Of a DNA stretch of 14,087 nucleotides, positions 6,045 to 13,308 are shown one piece after another. The first letter of the stretch is position 1. Each line of letters opens with the position of its first letter. The notes under the pieces were generated by a model, which had not been told where the DNA came from, did not search any database, and was given only the letters and a program-made list of their open reading frames with translations. Made by a program: the position numbers and the translations under genes. This stretch comes from Sulfurimonas autotrophica (GTDB lineage Bacteria > Campylobacterota > Campylobacteria > Campylobacterales > Sulfurimonadaceae): NCBI GenBank assembly GCA_015662405.1, contig DQUE01000117.1:1-14087 (forward strand). Reading direction: 5' to 3'.

Positions 6045-7538
6045 ATGGAGAATCGTCCATTAGAGTACGACTATACGGTTGCAAAGATGTTTATGGTGAC
6101 TACGATTGTTTTAGGAATCGTAGGCATGGGCATTGGTGTATTTATTGCATTTGAGCTTGCATTTCCTGAACTGAATACAGTTTTTGGTGCTGGTTTAGCT
6201 GAATATACAAACTTTAGTCGTCTTCGTCCACTGCATACTGATGCAGTTGCGTTTGGGTTTACACTAAGTGGTATTTTTGCTACTTGGTATTATGTTGGTC
6301 AGAGGGTACTTAAAGTATCTATGGCAGAATCAAAATTTTTGATGTTTATTGGAAAGCTGCAGTTTTGGCTCTATGTGATTGGTGTTGCTGCAGTAGTTGT
6401 TTCTCTATTTATGGGAATTACTACTTCAAAAGAGTATGCTGAGTTTGAGTGGCCAATTGATATTGCTATTGTAGTGGTATGGGTACTATGGGGTATAAGC
6501 ATATTTGGTTTAATCGGTATTCGCCGTGAAAAATCATTATACATTTCTATTTGGTATTATATTGCTACATTTTTAGGTGTGGCTATGCTTTATCTATTTA
6601 ATAATATGGAAATACCTACAATGCTAGCGACATCTCCTGCGGGCGAGACGGGTATTGGTGCATGGTATCACTCTATCTCTATGTATGCAGGTACAAATGA
6701 TGCGTTAGTGCAGTGGTGGTATGGACATAATGCAGTTGCATTTGTATTTACAGTACCTATTATTGCGATGATTTACTACTTTTTACCAAAAGAGTCTGGT
6801 CAAGCAATTTACTCTTATAAATTGTCTTTACTCTCATTCTGGGGATTAATGTTTGTCTATCTTTGGGCTGGTGGTCACCACCTTCTTTACTCAACTGTTC
6901 CTGATTGGATGCAAACTATGGGTTCTATTTTTTCAGTAATTCTTATTTTGCCATCATGGGGTTCAGCTATCAATATGCTCCTTACAATGAAGGGTGAATG
7001 GCAACAAGTTGCAGCATCTCCATTGATTAAATTTATGGTGTTAGCTTCAACATTTTATATGTTCTCAACACTAGAAGGACCTATTCAAGCGATTAAATCT
7101 GTAAATGCTATTGCTCACTTTACTGACTGGATTGTTGGTCATGTGCATGATGGTACTCTTGGTTGGGTTGGATTTATGATTATTGCAGCACTTTATCATA
7201 TGGCACCTCGTGTATTTAAAAGAGAGTTATACTCTAAGAGCCTTATGGCTGCACAATTCTGGATTCAAACTTTAGGTATCGTTTTATACTTTACTTCTAT
7301 GTGGATTGCGGGTATCACACAAGGTATGATGTGGCGTGCACATGATGAATTCGGTAACTTAGCATATTCATTCATGGATACTGTTGATGTATTGCATCCA
7401 TATTATACACTTCGTGGTATTGGTGGACTGTTATATTTAATCGGTTTCTTGATGTTTGCTTATAATATCTATAAAACTATGTCTGCTCGCCCTGTGGAAG
7501 AGTCAGAACTACAAAATGCTTCGCCTATGGGCGCTTAA
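6045..7538 (+). CDS. ccoN: cbb3-type cytochrome c oxidase subunit I
   Basis: This is the inner-membrane catalytic subunit of the high-affinity oxygen reductase. It carries heme b, heme b3 and CuB, and reduces oxygen to water while pumping protons. At 497 residues it has the many hydrophobic helices expected (about 12). Ligands seen: His64 (LRPLHTD) and His368 for heme b, His366 (VGHVHDG) for heme b3, and His228 (WYGHNA) plus His278 and His279 (AGGHHLL) for CuB. Tyr272 lies six residues before the His pair, where cbb3 enzymes carry the cross-linked tyrosine. All positions are offset by a constant from the Pseudomonas stutzeri numbering I recall, except the first histidine. It heads a tight ccoN-O-Q-P operon behind a 228-base regulatory gap, and is probably the operon's first gene. 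Confidence 0.98.
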   Translation: MENRPLEYDYTVAKMFMVTTIVLGIVGMGIGVFIAFELAFPELNTVFGAGLAEYTNFSRLRPLHTDAVAFGFTLSGIFATWYYVGQRVLKVSMAESKFLMFIGKLQFWLYVIGVAAVVVSLFMGITTSKEYAEFEWPIDIAIVVVWVLWGISIFGLIGIRREKSLYISIWYYIATFLGVAMLYLFNNMEIPTMLATSPAGETGIGAWYHSISMYAGTNDALVQWWYGHNAVAFVFTVPIIAMIYYFLPKESGQAIYSYKLSLLSFWGLMFVYLWAGGHHLLYSTVPDWMQTMGSIFSVILILPSWGSAINMLLTMKGEWQQVAASPLIKFMVLASTFYMFSTLEGPIQAIKSVNAIAHFTDWIVGHVHDGTLGWVGFMIIAALYHMAPRVFKRELYSKSLMAAQFWIQTLGIVLYFTSMWIAGITQGMMWRAHDEFGNLAYSFMDTVDVLHPYYTLRGIGGLLYLIGFLMFAYNIYKTMSARPVEESELQNASPMGA

Positions 7539-7556
7539 GAAAGGGAGGATTATATT

Positions 7557-8249
7557 ATGTTTCATTGGTTAGAAAAACACCCGTTCTTTTTCGCGGTAGG
7601 TGTATTTGTTGTGATCGCTTTTGCTGGTTTGATTGAGATCGTACCAAACTTTGCACAGGCTTCTCGTCCTGTAATAGGAACAAAACCGACAACTCTGCTA
7701 GAACAAGCTGGTCGTGATGTCTATATAAAAAATAGTTGTAATGCATGTCATTCACAACTTATTCGTCCTTTTAAAGCTGAGACGGATCGTTATGGTCACT
7801 ACTCTTTAAGTGGTGAGTATGCATATGACAGACCATTCCTTTGGGGTTCTAAAAGAACTGGTCCAGATTTACACAGAGTTGGAAACTATAGAACAACAGA
7901 GTGGCATGAAAATCATATGAGAGATCCTAAGTCTGTAATGCCTTCAAGTATCATGCCAGGTTATCCTTGGTTATATACAAATAAGACTGATATAAATACT
8001 GCATATGCTACACAGTTGACAAATGCACAGTTCTTTGGTGTTCCATATAACAAACCTATACCTATGAAGGATGGTTCAACTGCTGTTGTGAAAATGGCAG
8101 GTTCTGTTGCTGAGGCACATAAAATGGCATTAGAAGAGGCAAAAGAGGTTGTGTCTCGTATGAAAGATCAAGATGTTAAAGATGCAGTGGCAAATGGAGA
8201 TATTCCTGAAATTGTTGCTTTAATTGCATATTTAAATAGTCTGAAATAA
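7557..8249 (+). CDS. ccoO: cbb3-type cytochrome c oxidase subunit II (monoheme c)
   Basis: This membrane-anchored c-type cytochrome passes electrons to CcoN. It has 230 residues, with an N-terminal membrane span at about 9-30 and the remainder periplasmic. The heme attachment site is CNACH at 61-65, preceded by AGRDVYIKNS. The conserved SGEYAYDRPFLWGSKRTGPDL stretch follows. An MPxxxMPGYPWL segment, typical of CcoO, supplies the axial methionine. AGGGAGG at 7542-7548 lies 8 bases before the ATG. The C-terminal part (about 165-215) is charged and helical, ending in EIVALIAYLNSLK, the usual cytochrome c terminal helix. There are 18 bases between ccoN and ccoO and 13 before ccoQ. Confidence 0.97.
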   Translation: MFHWLEKHPFFFAVGVFVVIAFAGLIEIVPNFAQASRPVIGTKPTTLLEQAGRDVYIKNSCNACHSQLIRPFKAETDRYGHYSLSGEYAYDRPFLWGSKRTGPDLHRVGNYRTTEWHENHMRDPKSVMPSSIMPGYPWLYTNKTDINTAYATQLTNAQFFGVPYNKPIPMKDGSTAVVKMAGSVAEAHKMALEEAKEVVSRMKDQDVKDAVANGDIPEIVALIAYLNSLK

Positions 8250-8262
8250 GAAGGGATATATA

Positions 8263-8466
8263 GTGAGTATTAATGAATTCGCTGCATATGGGTATTTCTT
8301 TCTAATAGTATTTTTGGTGGTAGTAACGTACTCGTACATCTACCATCTCTATAAGAATAGAAAGGATTCTTCGGGAGTTGATTATGAAAACTATAGTAAT
8401 ATGGCACTGAAGGATGATATAAGTGATACTCCGGTAAAACCTATATCAAAGAGAGAAGAAAAATAG
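8263..8466 (+). CDS. ccoQ: cbb3-type cytochrome c oxidase subunit CcoQ
   Basis: This 67-residue protein has one membrane span at about 10-28 (YFFLIVFLVVVTYSYIY), a short basic stretch (KNRK), and a polar cytoplasmic tail containing VDYENYSNMAL. That is the usual CcoQ plan; the subunit stabilises the oxidase complex and is not catalytic. The start is GTG at 8263, because AAGGGA lies about 7 bases before it and no in-frame ATG occurs until residue 47, which would remove the membrane span. It sits 13 bases after ccoO and nine bases before ccoP, and its stop overlaps the ccoP ribosome-binding site. Position in the operon gives most of the confidence, since CcoQ sequences vary. Confidence 0.88.
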   Translation: MSINEFAAYGYFFLIVFLVVVTYSYIYHLYKNRKDSSGVDYENYSNMALKDDISDTPVKPISKREEK

Positions 8467-8475
8467 GAGAGATAT

Positions 8476-9414
8476 ATGAATAAGCTTTATCTTTGGGGAA
8501 TCATCATAACTATTGCAATGTTGGGTGCAACATATGCAACAGTTGGATACCAAAAAGGTGGTCTTAATGACGATATCGTCAACATGCTTGCTATTGCAGG
8601 TGCGGTTGCACTTGTTATTATTACAGTTTTTGTAGTAATCAAGTATGTTCGTCAGATGCAAACCGATCAGGCAACTGGAGAGTTAGCAGATGAGTCATGG
8701 GACAACATAGGTGAATATAAAAACCCAGTACCTTTTGGTTGGGCTATTATGTTTTTAGGAACAATAATTTGGGGAATGTGGTATTTTATAATCGGATATC
8801 CAGTAGATGCATTTTCTCAAATTGGTCAATATAATGAAGAAGTCGCAGAAAAAAATGCAAAATTTGAAAAAGAGTATGCAAACATCAAGGGTGAAAAACT
8901 TGTAGAGATGGGTGAGTCAGTATTCTTGGCAGAGTGTGTTGTGTGTCATGGTGCAAATGCTGATGGTATTGATGGTGAATCTGCTGACCTAAATAGAAGA
9001 ATTGATGAAGAGTCTGTTAAATACGTAATCAATCATGGATCGAACAATAAGCTTTTAGGCACTGAAATGCCAATGCCTGATAGAAATGGTCTTTTTAATG
9101 CTAATACTGGTGCTTTAATTAGTGATGCGGAGATAGATGCTGTTGCTAAATATGTAGCAAATGGTTTTCCTGCAGATGACAAAGAGGGTGCTGCAGTATT
9201 TGCGGGTGTATGTTCATCATGCCATGGCGCTGATGGTAGAGGTATGGCGTATGTTGCTCCAAATATCAGAGAGTACACTTCAGAATTGATTGTCAATGTA
9301 CTTACACACGGTAAAAAAGGTGCTATTGGTACTATGCCGAGTTTAGAGAGACTCAATGCAAAACAAAAAGAAGCTGTAGCTGCTTATGTTATTAGCATTA
9401 GTAAAGGAGAGTAG
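8476..9414 (+). CDS. ccoP: cbb3-type cytochrome c oxidase subunit III (diheme c)
   Basis: This diheme cytochrome is the electron entry point of the oxidase. Its 312 residues contain two heme attachment sites, CVVCH at 154-158 and CSSCH at 246-250, each followed by a cytochrome c domain with a candidate axial methionine (TEMPMP and GTMPSLE). The canonical CcoP anchor is SWDNIGEYKNPVP followed by a membrane span at about 90-113. Before it lie two further hydrophobic spans (about 5-25 and 34-57) that are absent from the classical single-anchor alphaproteobacterial CcoP. AGGAG at 8465-8469 precedes the ATG. Its stop is immediately followed (one base) by the DUF4006 gene. It is complete, and its heme sites are intact. 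Confidence 0.97.
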   Translation: MNKLYLWGIIITIAMLGATYATVGYQKGGLNDDIVNMLAIAGAVALVIITVFVVIKYVRQMQTDQATGELADESWDNIGEYKNPVPFGWAIMFLGTIIWGMWYFIIGYPVDAFSQIGQYNEEVAEKNAKFEKEYANIKGEKLVEMGESVFLAECVVCHGANADGIDGESADLNRRIDEESVKYVINHGSNNKLLGTEMPMPDRNGLFNANTGALISDAEIDAVAKYVANGFPADDKEGAAVFAGVCSSCHGADGRGMAYVAPNIREYTSELIVNVLTHGKKGAIGTMPSLERLNAKQKEAVAAYVISISKGE

Positions 9415-9415
9415 T

Positions 9416-9625
9416 ATGAATGAAAATAGAAGTGTTTTTGCTCTTGATGGGGTAGTTGGCATGCTTATAGCAACTGCTTTATTGATAGGAATCTTAGTAT
9501 TTTTATCAATAAATGCTGTGAGTGTACAACATGCACAAGCGGAAAATTTTTATACGATTAAAGATGAAAAGTCTATTAAAAGAATCAGCACTGACAATTA
9601 TAAACATATTGTCGATGTAAAGTAA
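9416..9625 (+). CDS. DUF4006 family small membrane protein
   Basis: This 69-residue protein opens with NENRSVFALDGVVGMLIATALL, which I recognise as DUF4006, a family confined to Campylobacterota and found just after ccoP. It has one membrane span at about 11-32 and a polar C-terminus predicted to lie outside. I start it at ATG 9416, one base after the ccoP stop, with AAGGAGAG just upstream. A longer frame from 9386 would overlap ccoP by 29 bases and lacks a suitable ribosome-binding site. The function is unknown. Its fixed place in the cco operon suggests a subunit or assembly helper of the cbb3 oxidase, which is inference from context. Confidence 0.85.
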   Translation: MNENRSVFALDGVVGMLIATALLIGILVFLSINAVSVQHAQAENFYTIKDEKSIKRISTDNYKHIVDVK

Positions 9626-9635
9626 GGAGTTAGAG

Positions 9636-9725
9636 ATGGAAAAAATTATTTCATGGGGTCTTGTTATCATGGCCGCATATACTCTTTGGGCTGTTGTAAC
9701 TCCGAATCATCTTTTTGTTGGTTAG
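9636..9725 (+). CDS. 29-residue single-span membrane microprotein in the cco operon
   Basis: A short frame runs from ATG 9636 to TAG 9723-9725. It encodes a protein starting MEKIISWGLVIMAAYTLWAV and ending TPNHLFVG. AAGGAG at 9624-9629 lies six bases before the ATG and overlaps the DUF4006 stop. The next gene's AGGAAG overlaps this stop. Both junctions therefore have the tight spacing of the rest of the operon, and removing the ORF would leave an unexplained 109-base gap. Residues about 5-21 are a hydrophobic span flanked by Lys3 and a Pro-Asn turn. I recognise no named family. By analogy it resembles the tiny single-span subunits of terminal oxidases (CcoM, CydX type), but this is inference. 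Expression is unproven. Confidence 0.7.
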   Translation: MEKIISWGLVIMAAYTLWAVVTPNHLFVG

Positions 9726-9734
9726 GAAGTTTAC

Positions 9735-10454
9735 TTGAGACTTTTAACAAGAGGGCTTTATGCCCTCATCTTCATTTTGTTTTTTCACACACAACTTTTT
9801 GCAGAGTATTTATATAAAGATGAAATAATACATAATGCAAAATTTGCTAATGAGGTAGAGACTTTAGGAGAAGAGCTGTATAAAAAAACAGGTATTTCAT
9901 TACGACTCGTAATGCTTCAAGAGCTACCAAAAGATATGACAATGTATGAATATGAAAAAAAAATATTAGAAAATTTTCATACTCCAACGATTCTAGTGAC
10001 ATTTTCAGAAATGAATTCTCAAGTAGATATTCAAGCAAATGATTCATCTTTATATCAATATTTTGATAAAAAACAGGTACTTAGTCCAGTAACATCTTCT
10101 GTGCAGGCTTTCATGATGGCTCTGTTTTATGCACAAAGTTGGGATGATTTTGTTAGTATTATGAGCAACACAGGTGGAACTATTTTACCTCTATTGGGCA
10201 CAAAAGCTAAGAAAGAGGGAGTTACCGGAAAATATTCGGCGGCTATGTTTAATGGCTATTTGGATATTGCACAGCAAATTGCTAAAGCAAAAGGGGTTAC
10301 ATTGGGACATGGGTTTGATAGCAATGCTAACCAATCATCTCTGTTTTATGTACGAATAATTTTCTATGGTTTTATTTTATATGGTATAGTTATGATTTTT
10401 AAAAGAAGAATTTATAAAATGAGGCATAAAGATGAAAATTTTCGAAAGTGGTAG
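9735..10454 (+). CDS. Exported TPM-like domain protein with C-terminal membrane anchor
   Basis: The start is TTG at 9735 with AGGAAG (9724-9729) five bases upstream, giving a clean signal peptide over residues 1-23 (MRLLTRGLYALIF... ending LFA). The periplasmic part at about 30-130 reads like a TPM domain: FANEVETLGEELYKKTGISLRLVMLQ, then TILVTFSEMNSQVDIQAND, then YFDKKQVLSPV, matching the strand-helix order of that fold. Residues about 203-221 form a second span followed by a basic cytoplasmic tail (FKRRIYKMRHK). TPM domains occur in proteins linked to membrane-complex repair and assembly and to acid phosphatases; a specific activity is not inferable here. It overlaps the FixH-like gene by 23 bases, so the two are probably coupled. 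A role in cbb3 maturation is suggested by position only. Confidence 0.7.
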   Translation: MRLLTRGLYALIFILFFHTQLFAEYLYKDEIIHNAKFANEVETLGEELYKKTGISLRLVMLQELPKDMTMYEYEKKILENFHTPTILVTFSEMNSQVDIQANDSSLYQYFDKKQVLSPVTSSVQAFMMALFYAQSWDDFVSIMSNTGGTILPLLGTKAKKEGVTGKYSAAMFNGYLDIAQQIAKAKGVTLGHGFDSNANQSSLFYVRIIFYGFILYGIVMIFKRRIYKMRHKDENFRKW

Positions 10455-10959
10455 ACTTTGGCCATATGCAATAGGGTTGGCAATTACAGGTGTATTTTTT
10501 CTTGGCGTTTGGACTATTGTTGAAACAGGTAAGGCAGACATACAACCAAGTGATGATTATATGACAAAGTATCAGGAAGTTGATGCGAATGCAAATGATT
10601 TAATTCAGGCGCGTATAGCATTTGATAAAAAATATCAATTAAAATATACCACAGAGCAAATTAAAGAGCAAGGTGGGGATGTGAAATACTCTTTGACTAC
10701 GAAGGGTGGTAAGCCTGTTGCTGGTGCTGAAATGATTTTGGTCATAAGTCGTCCCGAGGTGGAAACATATACCAAAAAGTTTGAAAATCCTGTTTTTAAA
10801 AATGGAGAGTATATTTTTGAAAATATAGCATTTCCAAAAAGAGGTGTGTGGAATTTGCAGTTGAAAGTTAGCGTTGGTGATGATAGTAGATTTTATGCTA
10901 TTAAAACAGATACAAGAATAAAAAACGATAGAAGCATTCAAGCAGCTTCTGAGTACTAG
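10432..10959 (+). CDS. FixH/CcoH-like cbb3 oxidase assembly protein
   Basis: This 175-residue protein has one N-terminal span at about 11-29 (WPYAIGLAITGVFFLGVW), then a short linker with DDYMTKYQEVDANANDLIQA, then a periplasmic beta-rich domain (about 75-165). The span, the tyrosine-rich motif after it and the beta-domain match FixH/CcoH, a protein needed for assembly or stability of cbb3 oxidase and possibly for heme or copper handling. GAGG at 10421-10424 lies 7 bases before the ATG, inside the preceding gene. The ORF overlaps the TPM-like gene by 23 bases. It is longer than classical FixH (about 150-160 residues). Neither ccoG, ccoI nor ccoS, often its neighbours elsewhere, is present in the window. 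Confidence 0.75.
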   Translation: MKIFESGRLWPYAIGLAITGVFFLGVWTIVETGKADIQPSDDYMTKYQEVDANANDLIQARIAFDKKYQLKYTTEQIKEQGGDVKYSLTTKGGKPVAGAEMILVISRPEVETYTKKFENPVFKNGEYIFENIAFPKRGVWNLQLKVSVGDDSRFYAIKTDTRIKNDRSIQAASEY

Positions 10960-10962
10960 ATA

Positions 10963-13308
10963 GTGGATGAGTCAACTATAGTCCTTCCCTCTGCTCGTGC
11001 GATTCGCCACGAGCAACACATGCAAACAGGCAAGACCCTTTTTTTACCTCATTATATTACGATGAGTGATTTTATAGCAAAGCTTACACTAGTTGAGGGT
11101 TATAAACGCATAGATGAAGACAGTAGGGTGCTACTACTGCTTGAAGCAGCAAATTTTCATGCATTTAGTAATTTACAGATTGAGAGAAACTTTTTTACTT
11201 TTACAAAAAATAGTGCTTATATTTTTAAATTTTTTGAAGAACTTAGTGCAGAGCTTTATGATATAAATGAGCTTGCAAATGCAGATGTTTATGCTGAATA
11301 TGAAGAGCATATAGCCATTTTACAAGAGTTATACAAACGGTATGAAAAGCTTTGCAATGAGAAAAAACTCTTAGATAGAATATTTTTACCAAAACTCTAT
11401 AAATTTAATGAATCCTACGCTAAAGCACAGCACAATGTACTTATTCAGTTAGATGGATATTTGACCAATTTTGAGCTCACACTTTTGCAAAAAGCAGCAG
11501 AGTTTACAACCGTGAGCGTGCGTTTTTGGGCTACAAGTTTTAATGAAAAGATGCAAAACAGATTCCGTGAACTTGGCTTTGTGCTTGAAAAAGGTTTTAT
11601 GTATGAGCTCTCTTTAAATAGTAGAGAGATTCTAAAAAAAGAGAAAATTGAGAAAGATTATAGGCTTACATGTAACAGTTTTGGTGAATCGGTTTTACAA
11701 ATCGCCTTTGTACAGCAAAAAATATATGAGTTTGTACAAAAAGGCTACAAGGCAGAGAATATTGCTGTTGTATTACCAAATGAGGCGATGGCACCACTGC
11801 TAAAGAGTTTTGATGAAAAATCTAATCTGAACTTTGCAATGGGGGAGTCTTATAAAAATACAAGCATCTACACAAAACTAAGCGCTACACTCAGCGCAAT
11901 AGAACAAGATTCCAAAGAGAATGAGGCAAGAGTACAAAGAGTAGGGGATGAACTCTTTTTGCTCCTTCAGAGTATCTATTATAAAAAAGTATCTGAAGTA
12001 GATTTTGTTGCAGTGATGCAGGAGATGCTAACTTTTTTTACAAACAAACAAGAGAAAAAAATTTTTCTTGAAGAGTTGCACAAAATAGAGAAGATTCTCG
12101 CCTTTATGCAGGATATGGGTGTAAAATCTCTGATGAATATTTTTATGCAGAGACTATCCATGCGAACACTTGATGATGTTCGTGGAGGAAAAGTCACAGT
12201 TATGGGAGTTTTAGAGACACGAAGTGTAGCATTTGATGCTGTGATTATTATAGATTTTGATGATAAAAATGTACCAAAACGCAGTGATAAGGATATGTTT
12301 TTAAATACACAGATACGAAAATCTGCAGGACTGCCTACAATGAACGACAGGGAAAATTTGCAAAAACACTACTATGCGATGTTGATGCAGCGCTCAAAAG
12401 AGGTGGCAATCTCTTATGTGAGTTCTAGCCAGAGCAGTGGTTCACGATTTCTAAAAGAGTTAGGTATTCAAGAGAAAAATATCTATAGTGAAACAGCCTT
12501 TGCAGAGATACTCTTTAGGCGTGCTAAAAGAGAGCCGATAGAGGAAGAGGAGATTGTGCAGGAGTACAGTTTTAAAGACAGAGAGCTCTCTGCAACACGA
12601 CTAAAAACTTTTCTTACATGTAAGCGAAAATACTATTATAAATATATTAAGCAGATAAAGAGTCATGAGATACCAAAAGATATGCCACAAGAGTATGCAA
12701 TAGGCAATGTTGTACATAACGCCCTAAGGGAGGTCTATGCAAAAGAGGATCACTACACAGATGCACAAAAGCTTCAAAGTGATATAGAAGAGACACTTGA
12801 TAGATTTTGTGGCGAGAGTGAGCTTGATAAGTACCTTGTTGCTATGCAGAAAAAACGCCTGCAGGGGTTTGTCAAAGCTGAGATAGAGAGATTTAAGCAG
12901 GGTTGGAGAGTAGTAGCAACAGAGCGATACCTAAAAACTTCTTTTGCAGGTATAACTATAGTAGGACAAATAGATAGGATAGACAAAAAGGAAGAGGCCT
13001 TTGCAGTACTTGATTATAAAACAGGTTCATACGCTCTTGCAAATAAAAACAACTTTATGGATGCAACAGATTTTCAACTTGAATTTTACTATCTTTTAGC
13101 CAAATCTCTTGGAGATGTGCAGAGTTGTGGTTTTTATGATCTCAAAGAGTCACGGATAGTTCCCGAGAGCTTTTTAGAAGAGAAACTTGAAGTTTTGCAA
13201 TCGCATATTAAAGATCTGTTACGCATAGAGTCGATCAATTTTGAGAAGTGTGAAGATATGAAGGCGTGTCAGTTTTGTGAATATGCCATATTGTGTGGGA
13301 GAGAGTAG
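10963..13308 (+). CDS. addB: AddB-like PD-(D/E)XK nuclease subunit with Fe-S cluster
   Basis: This is a subunit of the AddAB helicase-nuclease that resects double-strand breaks for RecA. It has 781 residues, far shorter than the ~1150 of Bacillus AddB and similar to the Helicobacter type. The N-terminus starts directly with a strand (TIVLPSARAIRHEQ) and has no Walker A motif, so it is unlikely to be an active ATPase. A degenerate helicase-like region fills the middle. The C-terminus is a RecB-type nuclease: His585 (GNVVHN), Asp671 (GQIDRID), Asp684 and Lys686 (LDYKTG), then QLEFYYLL. Cys553 (FLTCKRKYYY) with Cys769, Cys772 and Cys778 (CxxC-x5-C) form the iron-staple pattern. The GTG start is three bases after the FixH-like stop; no clear ribosome-binding site is seen, which suggests coupling. 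Confidence 0.88.
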   Translation: MDESTIVLPSARAIRHEQHMQTGKTLFLPHYITMSDFIAKLTLVEGYKRIDEDSRVLLLLEAANFHAFSNLQIERNFFTFTKNSAYIFKFFEELSAELYDINELANADVYAEYEEHIAILQELYKRYEKLCNEKKLLDRIFLPKLYKFNESYAKAQHNVLIQLDGYLTNFELTLLQKAAEFTTVSVRFWATSFNEKMQNRFRELGFVLEKGFMYELSLNSREILKKEKIEKDYRLTCNSFGESVLQIAFVQQKIYEFVQKGYKAENIAVVLPNEAMAPLLKSFDEKSNLNFAMGESYKNTSIYTKLSATLSAIEQDSKENEARVQRVGDELFLLLQSIYYKKVSEVDFVAVMQEMLTFFTNKQEKKIFLEELHKIEKILAFMQDMGVKSLMNIFMQRLSMRTLDDVRGGKVTVMGVLETRSVAFDAVIIIDFDDKNVPKRSDKDMFLNTQIRKSAGLPTMNDRENLQKHYYAMLMQRSKEVAISYVSSSQSSGSRFLKELGIQEKNIYSETAFAEILFRRAKREPIEEEEIVQEYSFKDRELSATRLKTFLTCKRKYYYKYIKQIKSHEIPKDMPQEYAIGNVVHNALREVYAKEDHYTDAQKLQSDIEETLDRFCGESELDKYLVAMQKKRLQGFVKAEIERFKQGWRVVATERYLKTSFAGITIVGQIDRIDKKEEAFAVLDYKTGSYALANKNNFMDATDFQLEFYYLLAKSLGDVQSCGFYDLKESRIVPESFLEEKLEVLQSHIKDLLRIESINFEKCEDMKACQFCEYAILCGRE

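Noticed and set aside
9386..9415. Upstream GTG/TTG-type extension of the DUF4006 frame by ten residues
   Set aside because: It overlaps the ccoP coding end, has no good ribosome-binding site, and the family N-terminus begins at the ATG at 9416.
10174..10359. 61-codon + strand frame inside the TPM-like gene
   Set aside because: It lies wholly within a better-supported gene in another frame, has low-complexity composition and no ribosome-binding site.
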